In this document: piece by piece, positions 17,702 to 28,366 of the stretch
Layout of the letters: every line of letters starts with the position of its first letter
Position numbering within the stretch: the first letter of the stretch is position 1
DNA from: Burkholderiales bacterium
GTDB taxonomy: Bacteria > Pseudomonadota > Gammaproteobacteria > Burkholderiales > Burkholderiaceae_C
Direction: 5' to 3'
DNA: 63,407 nucleotides
NCBI GenBank assembly: GCA_016185015.1
Contig: JACPOI010000033.1
Coordinates: forward strand, 1 to 63,407
Translations under genes and position numbers: made by a program
The notes under the pieces: generated by a model
Told to the model about the DNA's origin: nothing
The model's database searches: none
The model's input: only the letters and a program-made list of their open reading frames with translations

Positions 17702-17828
17702 GTTGTGTCTCCTAAGAATGAACAACATCCCCGGGATAGGGACTGCGGTGGATTCTTGGGGACAGCACTGACCGCTTTCTTACAGCGGCATTAGGGACTA
17801 ACCCTGAGTCAGCCCCTCGAGGAACACG

Positions 17829-18461
17829 TCATTGCTGCTGCGCAGCAACCTTGTCGACGGCCAACCAGCCCGGCCCGTCGAACCAGGCATCACCCTCGAG
17901 ATAACGGCGCAGCATGGGCAGGCTGTCCAGGCCCCAGAACATGCGGCCATCCACCACGAAGGACGGCACGCCGAAGACCCCGGCAGCCACGGCCTCGTCG
18001 GTGTTGGCGCGCAGGCGGGCCTTGACGGTCTCGTCGTCGGGTTCGAGGGGCGGCGCCAGCTGCTCGCGCAGGGATTGCAGGCGCACGGGCTCGTTGGCGT
18101 CCAGGCCGCCGTGCCAGACATGACGCAGCAGGGTCTCGCAGACATAGCGGTTGGGGTCGCCGCCGTTGGCCGCGGCAATCGCCAGGCGCAACAGGGGCAG
18201 CGGGTTGAAAGGGTGCACGGCCGGCATCTGCAGCGTGATGCCCTGCTGCTGCCCCAGCCACATGACATGGCGATAGGTCCACTCGCGCTTGGCCGGCACC
18301 TCGGCCGGCCCCAGCAGCTTGTGGTGCCGCAGCATGGCGCCCAGCAGCACCGGCCGGTAGCTGACGGAGTAGCTCAGCCCCATCAGCGCCTCGGGCAGCT
18401 GCTCGAAGGCCAGGTGCGTGTAGGGCGAGATGAAGTCCAGGTAGAAGGTGATCTGCTTCAC
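17829..18461 (-). CDS. 2-hydroxychromene-2-carboxylate isomerase family (DsbA/GST-kappa fold)
   Basis: A 210-residue protein beginning KQITFYLDFISPYTHLAFEQLPEAL, the thioredoxin-fold start of the HCCA isomerase/GST-kappa group, with the Ser of the SPY motif in place of a catalytic Cys. GVFGVPSFVVDGRMFWGLDSLPML is the conserved cis-Pro region. Known members isomerise 2-hydroxychromene-2-carboxylate in naphthalene breakdown, but many homologues have no proven role. Its start overlaps the stop of the DUF1289 gene by 4 bp, so it is translationally coupled at the end of the HMG-CoA lyase run. Confidence 0.85.
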   Translation of the reverse strand: MKQITFYLDFISPYTHLAFEQLPEALMGLSYSVSYRPVLLGAMLRHHKLLGPAEVPAKREWTYRHVMWLGQQQGITLQMPAVHPFNPLPLLRLAIAAANGGDPNRYVCETLLRHVWHGGLDANEPVRLQSLREQLAPPLEPDDETVKARLRANTDEAVAAGVFGVPSFVVDGRMFWGLDSLPMLRRYLEGDAWFDGPGWLAVDKVAAQQQ

Positions 18462-18682
18462 GGGTTCACTCCTTGCGCCGTGGCGCGTGCCTCGATGCGG
18501 GCCCAGATGCTGCGCTTGCCCGCGTCATCCAGGGTGGACCAGGCGGAGATCTCGTCCAAGGTGCGCAGGCAACCCTTGCACAAGCCTGTGGAAGGTTCCA
18601 TGCGACAGACCGAAATGCAGGGCGAGGGCAGGTTCTGAGCCTGCGCCTGCACTGCCGATGCCTTCCTGGCCAGCCATTCCAT
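18458..18682 (-). CDS. DUF1289 family small protein
   Basis: A 74-residue protein with the DUF1289 signature SPCISVCRMEPSTGLCKGC followed by RTLDEISAWS, carrying four cysteines in a CxxxC...CxxC layout that suggests metal binding (inference). The family has no established function. The ATG at 18682 gives the normal short length; the open frame upstream is a shadow of the HMG-CoA lyase gene. It lies 5 bp after that gene and overlaps the following isomerase gene by 4 bp. Confidence 0.8.
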   Translation of the reverse strand: MEWLARKASAVQAQAQNLPSPCISVCRMEPSTGLCKGCLRTLDEISAWSTLDDAGKRSIWARIEARATAQGVNP

Positions 18683-18687
18683 CCCGC

Positions 18688-19593
18688 TCAGGCCCGCTTG
18701 TTCAACAAGGCCGTCGCGGCACGCGAGTTGGGCTTGCGTTCGAGGAAGTCGCTGATGTACTGGCCCGCATCGACCAGCTTGTCCAGGTCGATGCTGGTCT
18801 CGATGTCCATGCCGCGCAGCAGGTAGAGCAGGTCTTCGGTGGCCACATTGCCGGTGGCCCCCTTGGCGTAGGGACAGCCACCCAGGCCAGCCACGGAAGA
18901 CTGGAAATTCCAGACCCCCATTTCCAGCGCGGCCAAGGTATTGGCCAGCGCCTGGCCGTAGGTGTCGTGGAAATGACCCGAAACGTTGTTGAGATCGTAG
19001 TGCTTGAGCGCCGCTTCCATGGCACGCCGGGTCTTGAGCGGCGTGGCCGCACCGATGGTGTCGGCCACGTCCACCCGCTGCACGCCGATGTCCTTCATCA
19101 GCCGTGCCACCAGTGCCACGCGCTCGGGCGCCACATCGCCTTCGTAAGGGCAGGCCATGGCGCAGGAGATCGCGCCGCGCACCTGGATGCCGGCGGCCCG
19201 CGCGGCATCCACCACCGGCGCGAAGCGCTCGATGCTCTCGGCAATCGAGCAGTTGATGTTCTTCTGGCTGAAGAGTTCGCTGGCCGCGCCGAAGACCACG
19301 ATCTCGTCGGGCTTGGCGAGCACCGCGGCCTCGTAGCCCTTCATGTTCGGCACCAGCACCGAGTAGCGCACACCGGCCCGGCGCGTGATGCCGGCCATGA
19401 CCTCGGCGTTGTCGGCCATCTGCGGCACCCACTTGGGCGACACAAAGCTGGTGACCTCGATCTCCGTCAGGCCGGCGTCCTGCAGGCGCTGCACCAGCCC
19501 GATCTTGACGGCCGCCGGCACCGGCTGCTTCTCGTTCTGCAGGCCGTCACGCGGGCCGACATCGATCAGCTGGACTCGGGTGGGAAGACTCAT
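18688..19593 (-). CDS. liuE: Hydroxymethylglutaryl-CoA lyase
   Basis: A 301-residue HMG-CoA lyase that splits HMG-CoA into acetyl-CoA and acetoacetate, the last step of leucine breakdown. Seen in the sequence: the substrate loop DVGPRDGLQNE, the metal site SGHFHDTYGQALAN, and the family signature GGCPYAKGATGNVATED with the catalytic Cys. The length is normal. ATG at 19593 (MSLPTRVQLIDVGPRDG) is preferred over the longer frame. It sits downstream of the hydroxyacid reductase and methylcrotonyl-CoA carboxylase alpha genes on the same strand, consistent with one leucine-degradation unit. Also called mvaB or hmgL. Confidence 0.93.
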   Translation of the reverse strand: MSLPTRVQLIDVGPRDGLQNEKQPVPAAVKIGLVQRLQDAGLTEIEVTSFVSPKWVPQMADNAEVMAGITRRAGVRYSVLVPNMKGYEAAVLAKPDEIVVFGAASELFSQKNINCSIAESIERFAPVVDAARAAGIQVRGAISCAMACPYEGDVAPERVALVARLMKDIGVQRVDVADTIGAATPLKTRRAMEAALKHYDLNNVSGHFHDTYGQALANTLAALEMGVWNFQSSVAGLGGCPYAKGATGNVATEDLLYLLRGMDIETSIDLDKLVDAGQYISDFLERKPNSRAATALLNKRA

Positions 19594-19615
19594 GGATTTC
19601 TCTCGGATGAAGTGC

Positions 19616-20536
19616 TCAGTATCCCTTGTGGTGATCAACCACACCGGCAATGGGTTCACCGCGTTCCAGGCGCAGGATCTTTTCTGCGATCTGCGCCACG
19701 CTCTCGTCGCGCAGGGTACGCGCCGCCGTGTGCGGCGTCACCGTGATCTTCGGGTGGCGCCAGAAAGGGTGGCCGGCCGGCAGCGGCTCCTGGCGGAACA
19801 CGTCCAACGCGGCGCCGGCCAGCTGGCCGCTGTCGAGCAGCGGGATCAGATCCTCCTCCACCAGGTGCGCACCACGCGCCACGTTGATGACGTAGCCGCC
19901 GGGCTGCAGGCGGGCCAGCGTGTCGCGGTTCATGATGCCGCGCGTCTCTTCGGTCAACGGCAACAGGCAGACCAACACGCGGGCCTCGGCCAGGAATTCG
20001 GCAAACTGTTCATCGCCCGCGTAACAACGTACGCCGGGCACCTGCTTCGGGCTGCGGCTCCAGCCCAGCACCGGGAACTCGAAAGCCTGCACGGCTCGCG
20101 CCACGCGCTGGCCCAGCACACCCAGGCCCATGATGCCCACGGGAAAGTCCTCGCGCAGGCGCGGCTTGCGGAAGGACCACTTGGCGTTCGCCACGTCGGC
20201 GGCATACACATCGAACTCACGGAAGTGGCGGATCAGCGCATGCACCACGTATTCCGCCATCTGCACCGACATGCCGGCATCGTCCAGACGCACCAGCTTC
20301 GTCGTCGCGGGCAGCTTGAGCTGCGTGAGCGCGTCGACACCGGCGCCGATATTGAACAGGGCCCTGATCTGCGGTTGCTCGTCGAGGAATTGTTGCGGCG
20401 GCGCCCAGACCACCGCGTAGTCAGCCGGGCCGGCACCAGGCGCCCAGACCTCGATCCGGGCCTGCGGCAAGGCCGTGCGCAACGCGGCCAGCCAGGGTTC
20501 GGCCTTGAAATCAGTGCAGCAGAAATAAATCTTCAT
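19616..20536 (-). CDS. ghrA: Glyoxylate/hydroxypyruvate reductase A-like D-2-hydroxyacid dehydrogenase
   Basis: A 306-residue NAD(P)H-dependent 2-hydroxyacid dehydrogenase. Seen in the sequence: the nucleotide-binding GIMGLGVLGQRVARA, the substrate Arg in INVARGAHL, the Glu in VFRQEPLP and the His in ITVTPHTAA, which form the Arg-Glu-His set. The overall sequence (IYFCCTDFKAEPWLAAL start) resembles GhrA, which reduces glyoxylate and hydroxypyruvate. It lies between carboxylase alpha and HMG-CoA lyase, so it is probably co-transcribed with leucine-degradation genes. Its link to that pathway is not obvious. The gene symbol is by similarity only. Confidence 0.8.
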   Translation of the reverse strand: MKIYFCCTDFKAEPWLAALRTALPQARIEVWAPGAGPADYAVVWAPPQQFLDEQPQIRALFNIGAGVDALTQLKLPATTKLVRLDDAGMSVQMAEYVVHALIRHFREFDVYAADVANAKWSFRKPRLREDFPVGIMGLGVLGQRVARAVQAFEFPVLGWSRSPKQVPGVRCYAGDEQFAEFLAEARVLVCLLPLTEETRGIMNRDTLARLQPGGYVINVARGAHLVEEDLIPLLDSGQLAGAALDVFRQEPLPAGHPFWRHPKITVTPHTAARTLRDESVAQIAEKILRLERGEPIAGVVDHHKGY

Positions 20537-20572
20537 GACGGCGAGCTTAAGGGCACAAGCGCACAGGCCAGG

Positions 20573-22576
20573 TCACGTGGCCGACAGCTTCAACAGCTCC
20601 GCGCCCTCGGCCACCTGGTCCCCCGGCACATACAGCAACTCTGCCACCACCCCCGCGGCCGGTGCCGCGATGGTGTGCTCCATTTTCATGGCCTCCATCA
20701 CGGCCAGCACCTGGCCCTTGGCCACGGTGTCGCCGGCCTTGACCGCGAAGGACACGACCTTGCCCGGCATCGGCGCCGTCAGGCGGCCACCTTCGGCCTG
20801 CGCCTCGCCGGCATGGGCCAGCGAGTCCAGCACCGTGATCTGGGTGGCGCCCTGCGGGGTGAACACGTGGGCCACCTCGCCGCTGCGCAGCACCTGCACG
20901 AGCACCCGCAGGCCGGCGTAGTGCAGGACGATGTCGCCCCCTTGGCGGCTGAACTGCAGTGCGGCGCCGGCCTCTTCCACCCGCAGCTGCAAGGCACCGT
21001 CGTGCAGATAAGTCAGCACCGCCGTGTGCTGCTCCCCGTGGAACGCGAGGTCGAAGTAGCGTTGTGTCAGGCCTTGCGAACGCCAGCCGTCGCGCCGTGC
21101 CCAGGGATCCACCCAGCCCGCTGACTGGGCGGCGTCCTGTTCCTGCAGCAGTGTGTGCGCCACCACGGCCGCGGTGGCCAGGGGCAGGCCCACCTTTTCC
21201 TGCTCGAACAGCACCGCCGCCTCACGCGGAATCAGTGCGGTATCCAGATCGGCCTGCGCAAAGGAGCGGCTGCCCACCACATGGCGCAGGAACTGCACAT
21301 TGGTCTGCAGGCCCACGATGCGCGTGGCCGCCAGCGCGGCGTCGAGCCGGGCCAGGGCCTGCTCGCGCGTGTCGCCGTGCACGATGAGCTTGGCGACCAT
21401 GGAGTCGTAAAAAGGAGAAATGGCGTCGCCCTCGCGCACACCGGAGTCGACCCGCACATCAGCGCGTTCGAAGGTGCTGCACGGCGGCAGCGCATAAACC
21501 TGCAGCGTGCCCGTGGCCGGCAGGAAATGTTTGTCGGGGTTCTCGGCGCAGATGCGCGCCTCGATGGCGTGCCCCTGGATCTTCAGCTGTTCCTGCTTGA
21601 GCGGCAGCGGCTCGCCGGCCGCCACGCGCAGTTGCCATTCAACGAGATCGAGCCCGGTGATGGCTTCGGTCACCGGGTGCTCGACCTGCAGGCGGGTGTT
21701 CATCTCCATGAAGAAGAAGTTCATTTTCCCGTCGCGCTGCTCGACGATGAACTCCACCGTACCCGCACCCACGTAGTTGACGGCGCGTGCCGCCGCCACC
21801 GCGGCCTGGCCCATCTGCTGCCGCAACTCGGGTGTCATGCCCGGCGCCGGCGCCTCTTCCAGCACCTTCTGGTGGCGACGCTGCACCGAGCAGTCGCGCT
21901 CGAACAGATAGACGCAGTTGCCTTGCGTGTCGCCGAAGACCTGGATCTCGATATGACGCGGGCGCAGCACGTATTTCTCGATCAGCACCGCCGCGTCGCC
22001 AAAGCTGTTGATGGCTTCGCGCTGGCACGAGGCGAGCGAACCCTCGAAGTCCTCGCGCTTCTCCACCACGCGCATGCCCTTGCCGCCGCCGCCCGCGCTG
22101 GCCTTGATCAGCACCGGGTAGCCGATGCGGTCGGCCTCGTGCTGCAGCAGCTTCACATCCTGGTCGGCACCGTGGTAACCCGGCACCAGCGGCACGCCGG
22201 CTTTTTCCATCAGGCGCTTGGATTCGGCTTTCAAGCCCATGGCCTGGATGGCCGAGGCCGGCGGGCCGATGAAGACCAGCCCGGCTTTCGCACAGGCTTG
22301 GGCAAAGGCTTCGTTCTCGCTCAGGAAACCGTAGCCCGGGTGGATGGCCTGCGCTCCCGTGGCCTGGGCCGCGTCGAGGATGCGCTCCCAGCGCAGATAA
22401 CTTTCCGCCGGCGCACTGCCGCCGATGTGCACGGCCTCGTCGCAGACACTGACGTGTTTGGCATTGGCATCGGCATCGGAATAGACGGCCACGGTCTGGA
22501 TGCCCAGGCGTCTGGCGGTCGCGGCGACCCGACAGGCGATTTCACCGCGATTGGCAATCAGTATCTTTTTAAACAT
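20573..22576 (-). CDS. liuD: Methylcrotonyl-CoA carboxylase alpha subunit (biotin carboxylase + BCCP)
   Basis: A 667-residue biotin-containing subunit. The biotin carboxylase domain (about 1-445) starts MFKKILIANRGEIACRVAATARR and has the ATP-grasp loop KASAGGGGKGMRVV and the active-site region FMEMNTRLQVEHPVTE. The C-terminal biotinyl domain has EAMKMEH with Lys631 as the biotin site. Together with the beta subunit it carboxylates 3-methylcrotonyl-CoA in leucine breakdown. The assignment to methylcrotonyl rather than propionyl or geranyl substrate rests on neighbours (HMG-CoA lyase, a LiuR-type box). The start overlaps the bioD stop by 8 bp, and the beta subunit is 3.3 kb upstream with bioA, bioF and bioD between. 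Also called mccA. Confidence 0.9.
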   Translation of the reverse strand: MFKKILIANRGEIACRVAATARRLGIQTVAVYSDADANAKHVSVCDEAVHIGGSAPAESYLRWERILDAAQATGAQAIHPGYGFLSENEAFAQACAKAGLVFIGPPASAIQAMGLKAESKRLMEKAGVPLVPGYHGADQDVKLLQHEADRIGYPVLIKASAGGGGKGMRVVEKREDFEGSLASCQREAINSFGDAAVLIEKYVLRPRHIEIQVFGDTQGNCVYLFERDCSVQRRHQKVLEEAPAPGMTPELRQQMGQAAVAAARAVNYVGAGTVEFIVEQRDGKMNFFFMEMNTRLQVEHPVTEAITGLDLVEWQLRVAAGEPLPLKQEQLKIQGHAIEARICAENPDKHFLPATGTLQVYALPPCSTFERADVRVDSGVREGDAISPFYDSMVAKLIVHGDTREQALARLDAALAATRIVGLQTNVQFLRHVVGSRSFAQADLDTALIPREAAVLFEQEKVGLPLATAAVVAHTLLQEQDAAQSAGWVDPWARRDGWRSQGLTQRYFDLAFHGEQHTAVLTYLHDGALQLRVEEAGAALQFSRQGGDIVLHYAGLRVLVQVLRSGEVAHVFTPQGATQITVLDSLAHAGEAQAEGGRLTAPMPGKVVSFAVKAGDTVAKGQVLAVMEAMKMEHTIAAPAAGVVAELLYVPGDQVAEGAELLKLSAT

Positions 22577-23258
22577 CGATCTTCACCTTTCCAAGGTCCA
22601 GATAAGCCGCTGCCGCGGCTGCGGTGGGATGTTCGAGCCGTGGCACATGGCCCAGCAGCGGGGCGGAAATGCGCGCCGCGATCGCCTCGATATTGCCGTC
22701 CATATGGCCCATGGCCGGGTCCACGGTGTTGGCCACCCAGCCAGCCAGCTTGAGCCCGCGCGAGGCGATGGCCTCGGCGGTCAGCAAGGCATGGTTGATG
22801 CACCCCAGGCGCAGGCCCACCACGAGAATGACGGGCAGGCCCAGCTGGCGGGCCAGATCCGAGGTGTCGTAGCCATGGGTCAGCGGCACGCGCCAGCCCC
22901 CCACGCCCTCGACCACCACGGCCTCGGCCTGGGCGCGCACCCGCTCGTAGCTGGCGATGATGTGGCGCGGCTCGATCAGCACGCATTCCTGCGCCGCCGC
23001 AATATGGGGCGCGGCCGGCGTGCGCAGCAGGTAGGGCGTGGTCAGTTCGCGCGGAAGTTTCAGAGGCGCCGCGTCATGGAGCTGGTCCACGTCCTCGTTG
23101 TGCCACGTGCCATCGCGCAGCTCGGCGCCAGCCGCCAGCGGTTTCATGCCGGCGGCGCGCACCCCCGCCTGGCCCAGCACATACAACAGGGCGCTGCTGA
23201 TCAGGGTCTTGCCAATCTCGGTGTCGGTGCCGGTGACGAAGCAGGAAAAAGCCTTCAT
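22569..23258 (-). CDS. bioD: Dethiobiotin synthetase
   Basis: A 229-residue ATP-dependent enzyme that closes the ureido ring of biotin from 7,8-diaminononanoate and CO2. Seen in the sequence: the P-loop FVTGTDTEIGKTL at the N-terminus, KPLAAG, VVEGVGGWRVPL and the C-terminal nucleotide pocket. The ATG at 23258 is set by a full AGGAGG ribosome-binding site at 23268-23273, which lies just upstream of the bioF stop, so translation is coupled. It overlaps the following carboxylase alpha gene by 8 bp. Confidence 0.94.
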   Translation of the reverse strand: MKAFSCFVTGTDTEIGKTLISSALLYVLGQAGVRAAGMKPLAAGAELRDGTWHNEDVDQLHDAAPLKLPRELTTPYLLRTPAAPHIAAAQECVLIEPRHIIASYERVRAQAEAVVVEGVGGWRVPLTHGYDTSDLARQLGLPVILVVGLRLGCINHALLTAEAIASRGLKLAGWVANTVDPAMGHMDGNIEAIAARISAPLLGHVPRLEHPTAAAAAAYLDLGKVKIDV

Positions 23259-23262
23259 GGTT

Positions 23263-24459
23263 TCAGACCTCCTGCGCCAGTTGGTCCAGCGCCGCCAGCA
23301 GCCGCGCCACATCGTCATGGGTATGGGCCGCCGACAGCGTGATGCGCAAGCGCGCGGTGCCCACCGGCACGGTGGGCGCGCGGATAGCCGACACCCAGAG
23401 GCCCTGGGCTTCCAGCGCCTGCGCCGCCGCCATCACCTCGGCGTTGCCGCCGATGATCAGCGGCTGGATCGGCGTGGCGGAGGCCAGATGCGACCAGCCC
23501 CGGCGCACCGGCATGGCACGGAGCTGGTGGCACAGCAATTCCAGCTGGGCCCGCCGCCGCTGTCCTTCCGGGCTGTCAATGAGGGCGATGCTGGTCAGCA
23601 GGGCGTGGGCCAGCGCCGGTGCGGCAGCGGTTGTGTAGATATAGGGCCGCGCGCGCTGCACCAGCCAGTCGATCACGGTTTCATGCGCGGCCACGAAGGC
23701 ACCGCTGACACCGGCAGCCTTGCCCAGCGTGCCCATGTAGACCAGCTGGGGTGAGCACAGCTTGAAATGTTCCAGCGCGCCACGGCCATGCTCGCCCAGC
23801 ACGCCGAAGCCGTGGGCATCGTCCACCACCAGCCAGGCGCCAAAGCGTTCACACAGGGCAAGCAGAGCGGGCAGCGGAGCGATGTCGCCGTCCATGCTGA
23901 AGACGCTGTCGGTCACCACGATCTTCGTCTTCGCCGTGCTGGTGGCCAGCGCCGTTTCCAGCGCGGCCACGTCGTTGTGCGGATAGACCGTGACCCTGGC
24001 CCGCGCCAGGCGCGTGCCGTCGATGATGGAGGCGTGGTTCAGCGCATCGGAAAAGATCTCGGCCTCGCCCGGCGTGGCTGCCGCCAGGGCCGTCAACACC
24101 GCCAGGTTGGCCATGTAACCGGTGCTCAGGTACAGCGCACGCGCGCGCTCCAGATGCGGCGCCTCGAAGGCGGCCAGACGCTCTTCCAGTTCCTCGTGGG
24201 CTTTGGAATGCCCGCTGACCAGGTGCGAGGCGCCGCTGCCGGCGCCATAGAGGCTCACCCCCTCCTGCAGCGCCGCGGCGATGCGCGCATCGGCCGCCAG
24301 ACCCAGGTAGTCGTTGCTGTTGAAACTCAGCACGCGCTGGCCGTCCAGCATGAGGTTCGGAGCACAGGCGGTTTCCGTCGTACGGCGGCGACGGCGCAGA
24401 CCCTGCGCATCGAGTTGTTCAATCTGCTCTTGCAGCGTTGTGATCGGCGCAAAACTCAT
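23263..24459 (-). CDS. bioF: 8-amino-7-oxononanoate synthase
   Basis: A 398-residue PLP enzyme that condenses pimeloyl-ACP/CoA with alanine in biotin synthesis. Seen in the sequence: [12 protein letters not shown], the glycine-rich [13 protein letters not shown], the aspartate of [12 protein letters not shown] and the PLP lysine Lys247 in MGTLGKAAG. The length is normal for KAPA synthase. Its start overlaps the bioA stop by 4 bp (ATGA), and its stop lies 4 bp before bioD. The order bioA-bioF-bioD inside a carboxylase operon is discussed in the findings. Confidence 0.94.
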   Translation of the reverse strand: MSFAPITTLQEQIEQLDAQGLRRRRRTTETACAPNLMLDGQRVLSFNSNDYLGLAADARIAAALQEGVSLYGAGSGASHLVSGHSKAHEELEERLAAFEAPHLERARALYLSTGYMANLAVLTALAAATPGEAEIFSDALNHASIIDGTRLARARVTVYPHNDVAALETALATSTAKTKIVVTDSVFSMDGDIAPLPALLALCERFGAWLVVDDAHGFGVLGEHGRGALEHFKLCSPQLVYMGTLGKAAGVSGAFVAAHETVIDWLVQRARPYIYTTAAAPALAHALLTSIALIDSPEGQRRRAQLELLCHQLRAMPVRRGWSHLASATPIQPLIIGGNAEVMAAAQALEAQGLWVSAIRAPTVPVGTARLRITLSAAHTHDDVARLLAALDQLAQEV

Positions 24460-25829
24460 GCCATCACCTCGTCGAAAGTCGCACGCGTGCGCTGCGCCAG
24501 CTGGGTGATTTCCTCGTCGTTCAGGATGTAGGGGGGCATGAGATAAACCGTGCGGCCGATGGGGCGCAGCAGCAGGCCGCGCTGCAAGGCCGCTGCGAAG
24601 AAGCGCCGCGAGAAGGTGGCGGCCTGGGCCGGGTCGTCGACGACCGCGTCGAAGGCCCAGATCATGCCGCGCCGGCGGAAATGCCGCACTCGCTCATCGG
24701 TGGCCAGCGGCAGCAGCGCCTCGGTGAGCTGCTGCGCCTTGGCGCGGTTGGCATTCAGCACATCGTCCTGCGCAAAGATGTCCAGCGTGGCCAGGGCCGC
24801 GCGGCAGGCCAGCGGGTTACCGGTATAGGAATGCGAGTGCAGGAAACCGCGCGTGACATCGGCGTCGTAAAAAGCCTGGTAGATCGCCTCGCGCGTCATC
24901 ACCAGCGACAGCGGCAGGTAACCGCCACTGATGCCCTTGGACAGGCAGACGAAGTCGGGCCAGATGCCGGCCTGCTCACAAGCGAAGAAGGTGCCCGTGC
25001 GGCCACAGCCCACCGCAATCTCGTCGGCGATCAGGTGCACCTGATGGCGGTCGCAGAGGGCACGTACCAGCCGCAGGTACTCGGGGTCGTGCATGGCCAT
25101 GCCGGTGGCGCATTGCACGAGGGGCTCGACGATCACTGCGGCCACCTTGCCGCTGCGCTCCTGCAGCAGCGTGTCCAGTGCGGCGGCGGCGCGGTGCGCC
25201 ACATCAGCGGCACTCTCGCCGGGCTGGGCCAGCCGCGCGTCGGGCGAGGCCACCACATGGGCGCGCTGCAGCAGCGGGCCATACGCGTCACGAAACAGCG
25301 CCACGTCGGTCACCGCCAGCGCGCCGATGGTCTCGCCGTGGTAACTGCCCGAGAGGCAGACGAATTCCTGCTTCTGGCTCTGGCCGCTGTTGCGCCAGAA
25401 ATGGAAACTCATCTTGAGCGCAATCTCCACCGCCGAGGCGCCATCGGATGCATAGAAGCAATGGCCCAGCACCCCGCCCGTCAACGCGCCCAGGCGCTCC
25501 GACAGCTCCACCACCGGCTGGTGTGTGAAGCCGGCCAGCATGGCGTGCTCCAGCTTGTCGAGCTGATCCTTGAGTGCCGCATTGATGCGCGGGTTGGCGT
25601 GACCAAAAAGATTGACCCACCAGGAGCTGATCGCGTCCAGGTACGCCTTGCCCTGCACATCGACCAGCCAGGCCCCGCGGCCATGGCTGACCGGGATCAG
25701 CGGCACCGTCTCGTGGTGCTGCATCTGGGTGCAGGGATGCCAGACACTGCGCAGGCTGCGCGCGACCCAATCGTCGGATGGCAGGGCGGAGGGAGTTGAG
25801 ACTTTCAATTCAGTTCCGGATTTCTTCAA
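24456..25829 (-). CDS. bioA: Adenosylmethionine-8-amino-7-oxononanoate aminotransferase
   Basis: A 457-residue class III aminotransferase that converts 8-amino-7-oxononanoate to 7,8-diaminononanoate using S-adenosylmethionine as amino donor. Seen in the sequence: [23 protein letters not shown] at the N-terminus, the BioA mark [30 protein letters not shown] with the PLP aspartate, and the PLP lysine Lys298 in [12 protein letters not shown]. It is 30 bp downstream of the carboxylase beta gene on the same strand. bioB was not found in the window. Confidence 0.94.
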   Translation of the reverse strand: MKKSGTELKVSTPSALPSDDWVARSLRSVWHPCTQMQHHETVPLIPVSHGRGAWLVDVQGKAYLDAISSWWVNLFGHANPRINAALKDQLDKLEHAMLAGFTHQPVVELSERLGALTGGVLGHCFYASDGASAVEIALKMSFHFWRNSGQSQKQEFVCLSGSYHGETIGALAVTDVALFRDAYGPLLQRAHVVASPDARLAQPGESAADVAHRAAAALDTLLQERSGKVAAVIVEPLVQCATGMAMHDPEYLRLVRALCDRHQVHLIADEIAVGCGRTGTFFACEQAGIWPDFVCLSKGISGGYLPLSLVMTREAIYQAFYDADVTRGFLHSHSYTGNPLACRAALATLDIFAQDDVLNANRAKAQQLTEALLPLATDERVRHFRRRGMIWAFDAVVDDPAQAATFSRRFFAAALQRGLLLRPIGRTVYLMPPYILNDEEITQLAQRTRATFDEVMA

Positions 25830-25859
25830 GGGGCCCGCATTCTGGCAGGCCAGACCGCA

Positions 25860-27467
<1,608 letters not shown>

Positions 27468-27517
27468 GAACGTTCTTTCTCAACAGCAGCCCCGCTATTT
27501 TCATATTGCGGGATTTG

Positions 27518-27541
27518 ATTGACGTTTACGTAAACGTCAAT
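27518..27541. promoter_or_regulatory. LiuR-type operator (24-bp perfect palindrome)
   Basis: The half-site ATTGACGTTTAC is followed immediately by its exact reverse complement. It sits between divergent liuB (50 bp away) and the GST gene (63 bp away). TTGACG at each end could serve as a -35 element in either direction, with 16-18 bp to weak -10-like bases, an arrangement suited to MerR-type or repressor control. The same palindrome recurs at 34072-34097 and 46574-46595. The link to LiuR is inferred from proximity of the third copy to liuR. Confidence 0.8.
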
Positions 27542-27604
27542 TGTGGCAGATTTCCAGCCGTCGGCCGTGCCGGAAGGAGGCCCATTTTGCGGCAAGATGA
27601 AACC

Positions 27605-28282
27605 ATGCTCCACCTCCACCACTGTGTCAGCGCCCGCTCCTTCCGGCCCCTCTGGATGCTCGAGGAACTGCAGCTGCCCTACACCCTGCAGATGCTGCCC
27701 TTCCCGCCACGCGCCCACGCGCGCGACTACCTGCAGCACAACCCGCTGGGCACGGTGCCCCTGCTGGTGCATGGGGCGGTTCGCATGACCGAGTCAGCCG
27801 CCATCTGCCAGTACCTGGCCACCCTGCGGCCTGAAGCGGGCTTGGACGTGGCGCCTGGCGAGCCGGATTTCGGCGCCTACCTCAACTGGCTGCACCTGGG
27901 CGAAGCCACGCTGACCTTTCCCCAGACCCTGGTGCTGCGTTACGGCCATTTCGAGCCGCCGGAGCGGCGCCAGCCGCAGGTCGCCGAGGACTATGCCAGA
28001 TGGTTTCTGGCCCGCCTGCGCGTGGTCGAGGCCGCAGTCACCAGCAACGATTACCTGTGCGCCAAGCGCTTCACGGCCGCCGACGCCAGCGTGGGCTACG
28101 CCCTGCTGCTGGCGGAGCATCTGGGCCTGGCGCCGCAGTGGAGCCCTGCCACCACGGCCTACTGGCAGCGGCTGCAGGCCCGCCCGGCTTTCCAGCGTGC
28201 GCTGGCCGCAGAACAGGCCGCGGCACGGGCCCAGGGCGTGGACCCCACGCCCTCGCCGGCCCTGCGGCCTCACGACAGCTGA
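27605..28282 (+). CDS. Glutathione S-transferase family protein
   Basis: A 225-residue GST-like protein. The N-terminal thioredoxin-fold half starts MLHLHHCVSARSFRPLWMLEEL, contains NPLGTVPLLVHG and the glutathione-contact MTESAAICQYL, and is followed by an all-helical C-terminal half. The substrate is unknown. ATG at 27605 matches the family start; the open frame upstream merely reads through the operator. It is divergent from liuB and shares the LiuR-type palindrome, so it may belong to the same regulon, although 63 bp separate operator and start. Confidence 0.85.
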   Translation: MLHLHHCVSARSFRPLWMLEELQLPYTLQMLPFPPRAHARDYLQHNPLGTVPLLVHGAVRMTESAAICQYLATLRPEAGLDVAPGEPDFGAYLNWLHLGEATLTFPQTLVLRYGHFEPPERRQPQVAEDYARWFLARLRVVEAAVTSNDYLCAKRFTAADASVGYALLLAEHLGLAPQWSPATTAYWQRLQARPAFQRALAAEQAAARAQGVDPTPSPALRPHDS

Positions 28283-28366
28283 AAAAGACTCGGCGCACCA
28301 CAGCAGTGCGCCAACTCCGGCATGGCGCTTGCTAACCCTCTGGGGTCTGCATAGGAAAACACCGCC

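Noticed and set aside
27506-27604. Recurring peptide VYVNVN at the start of several frames (also near 34090)
   Set aside because: It is only the translation of the 22-26 bp operator palindrome; real starts lie downstream.
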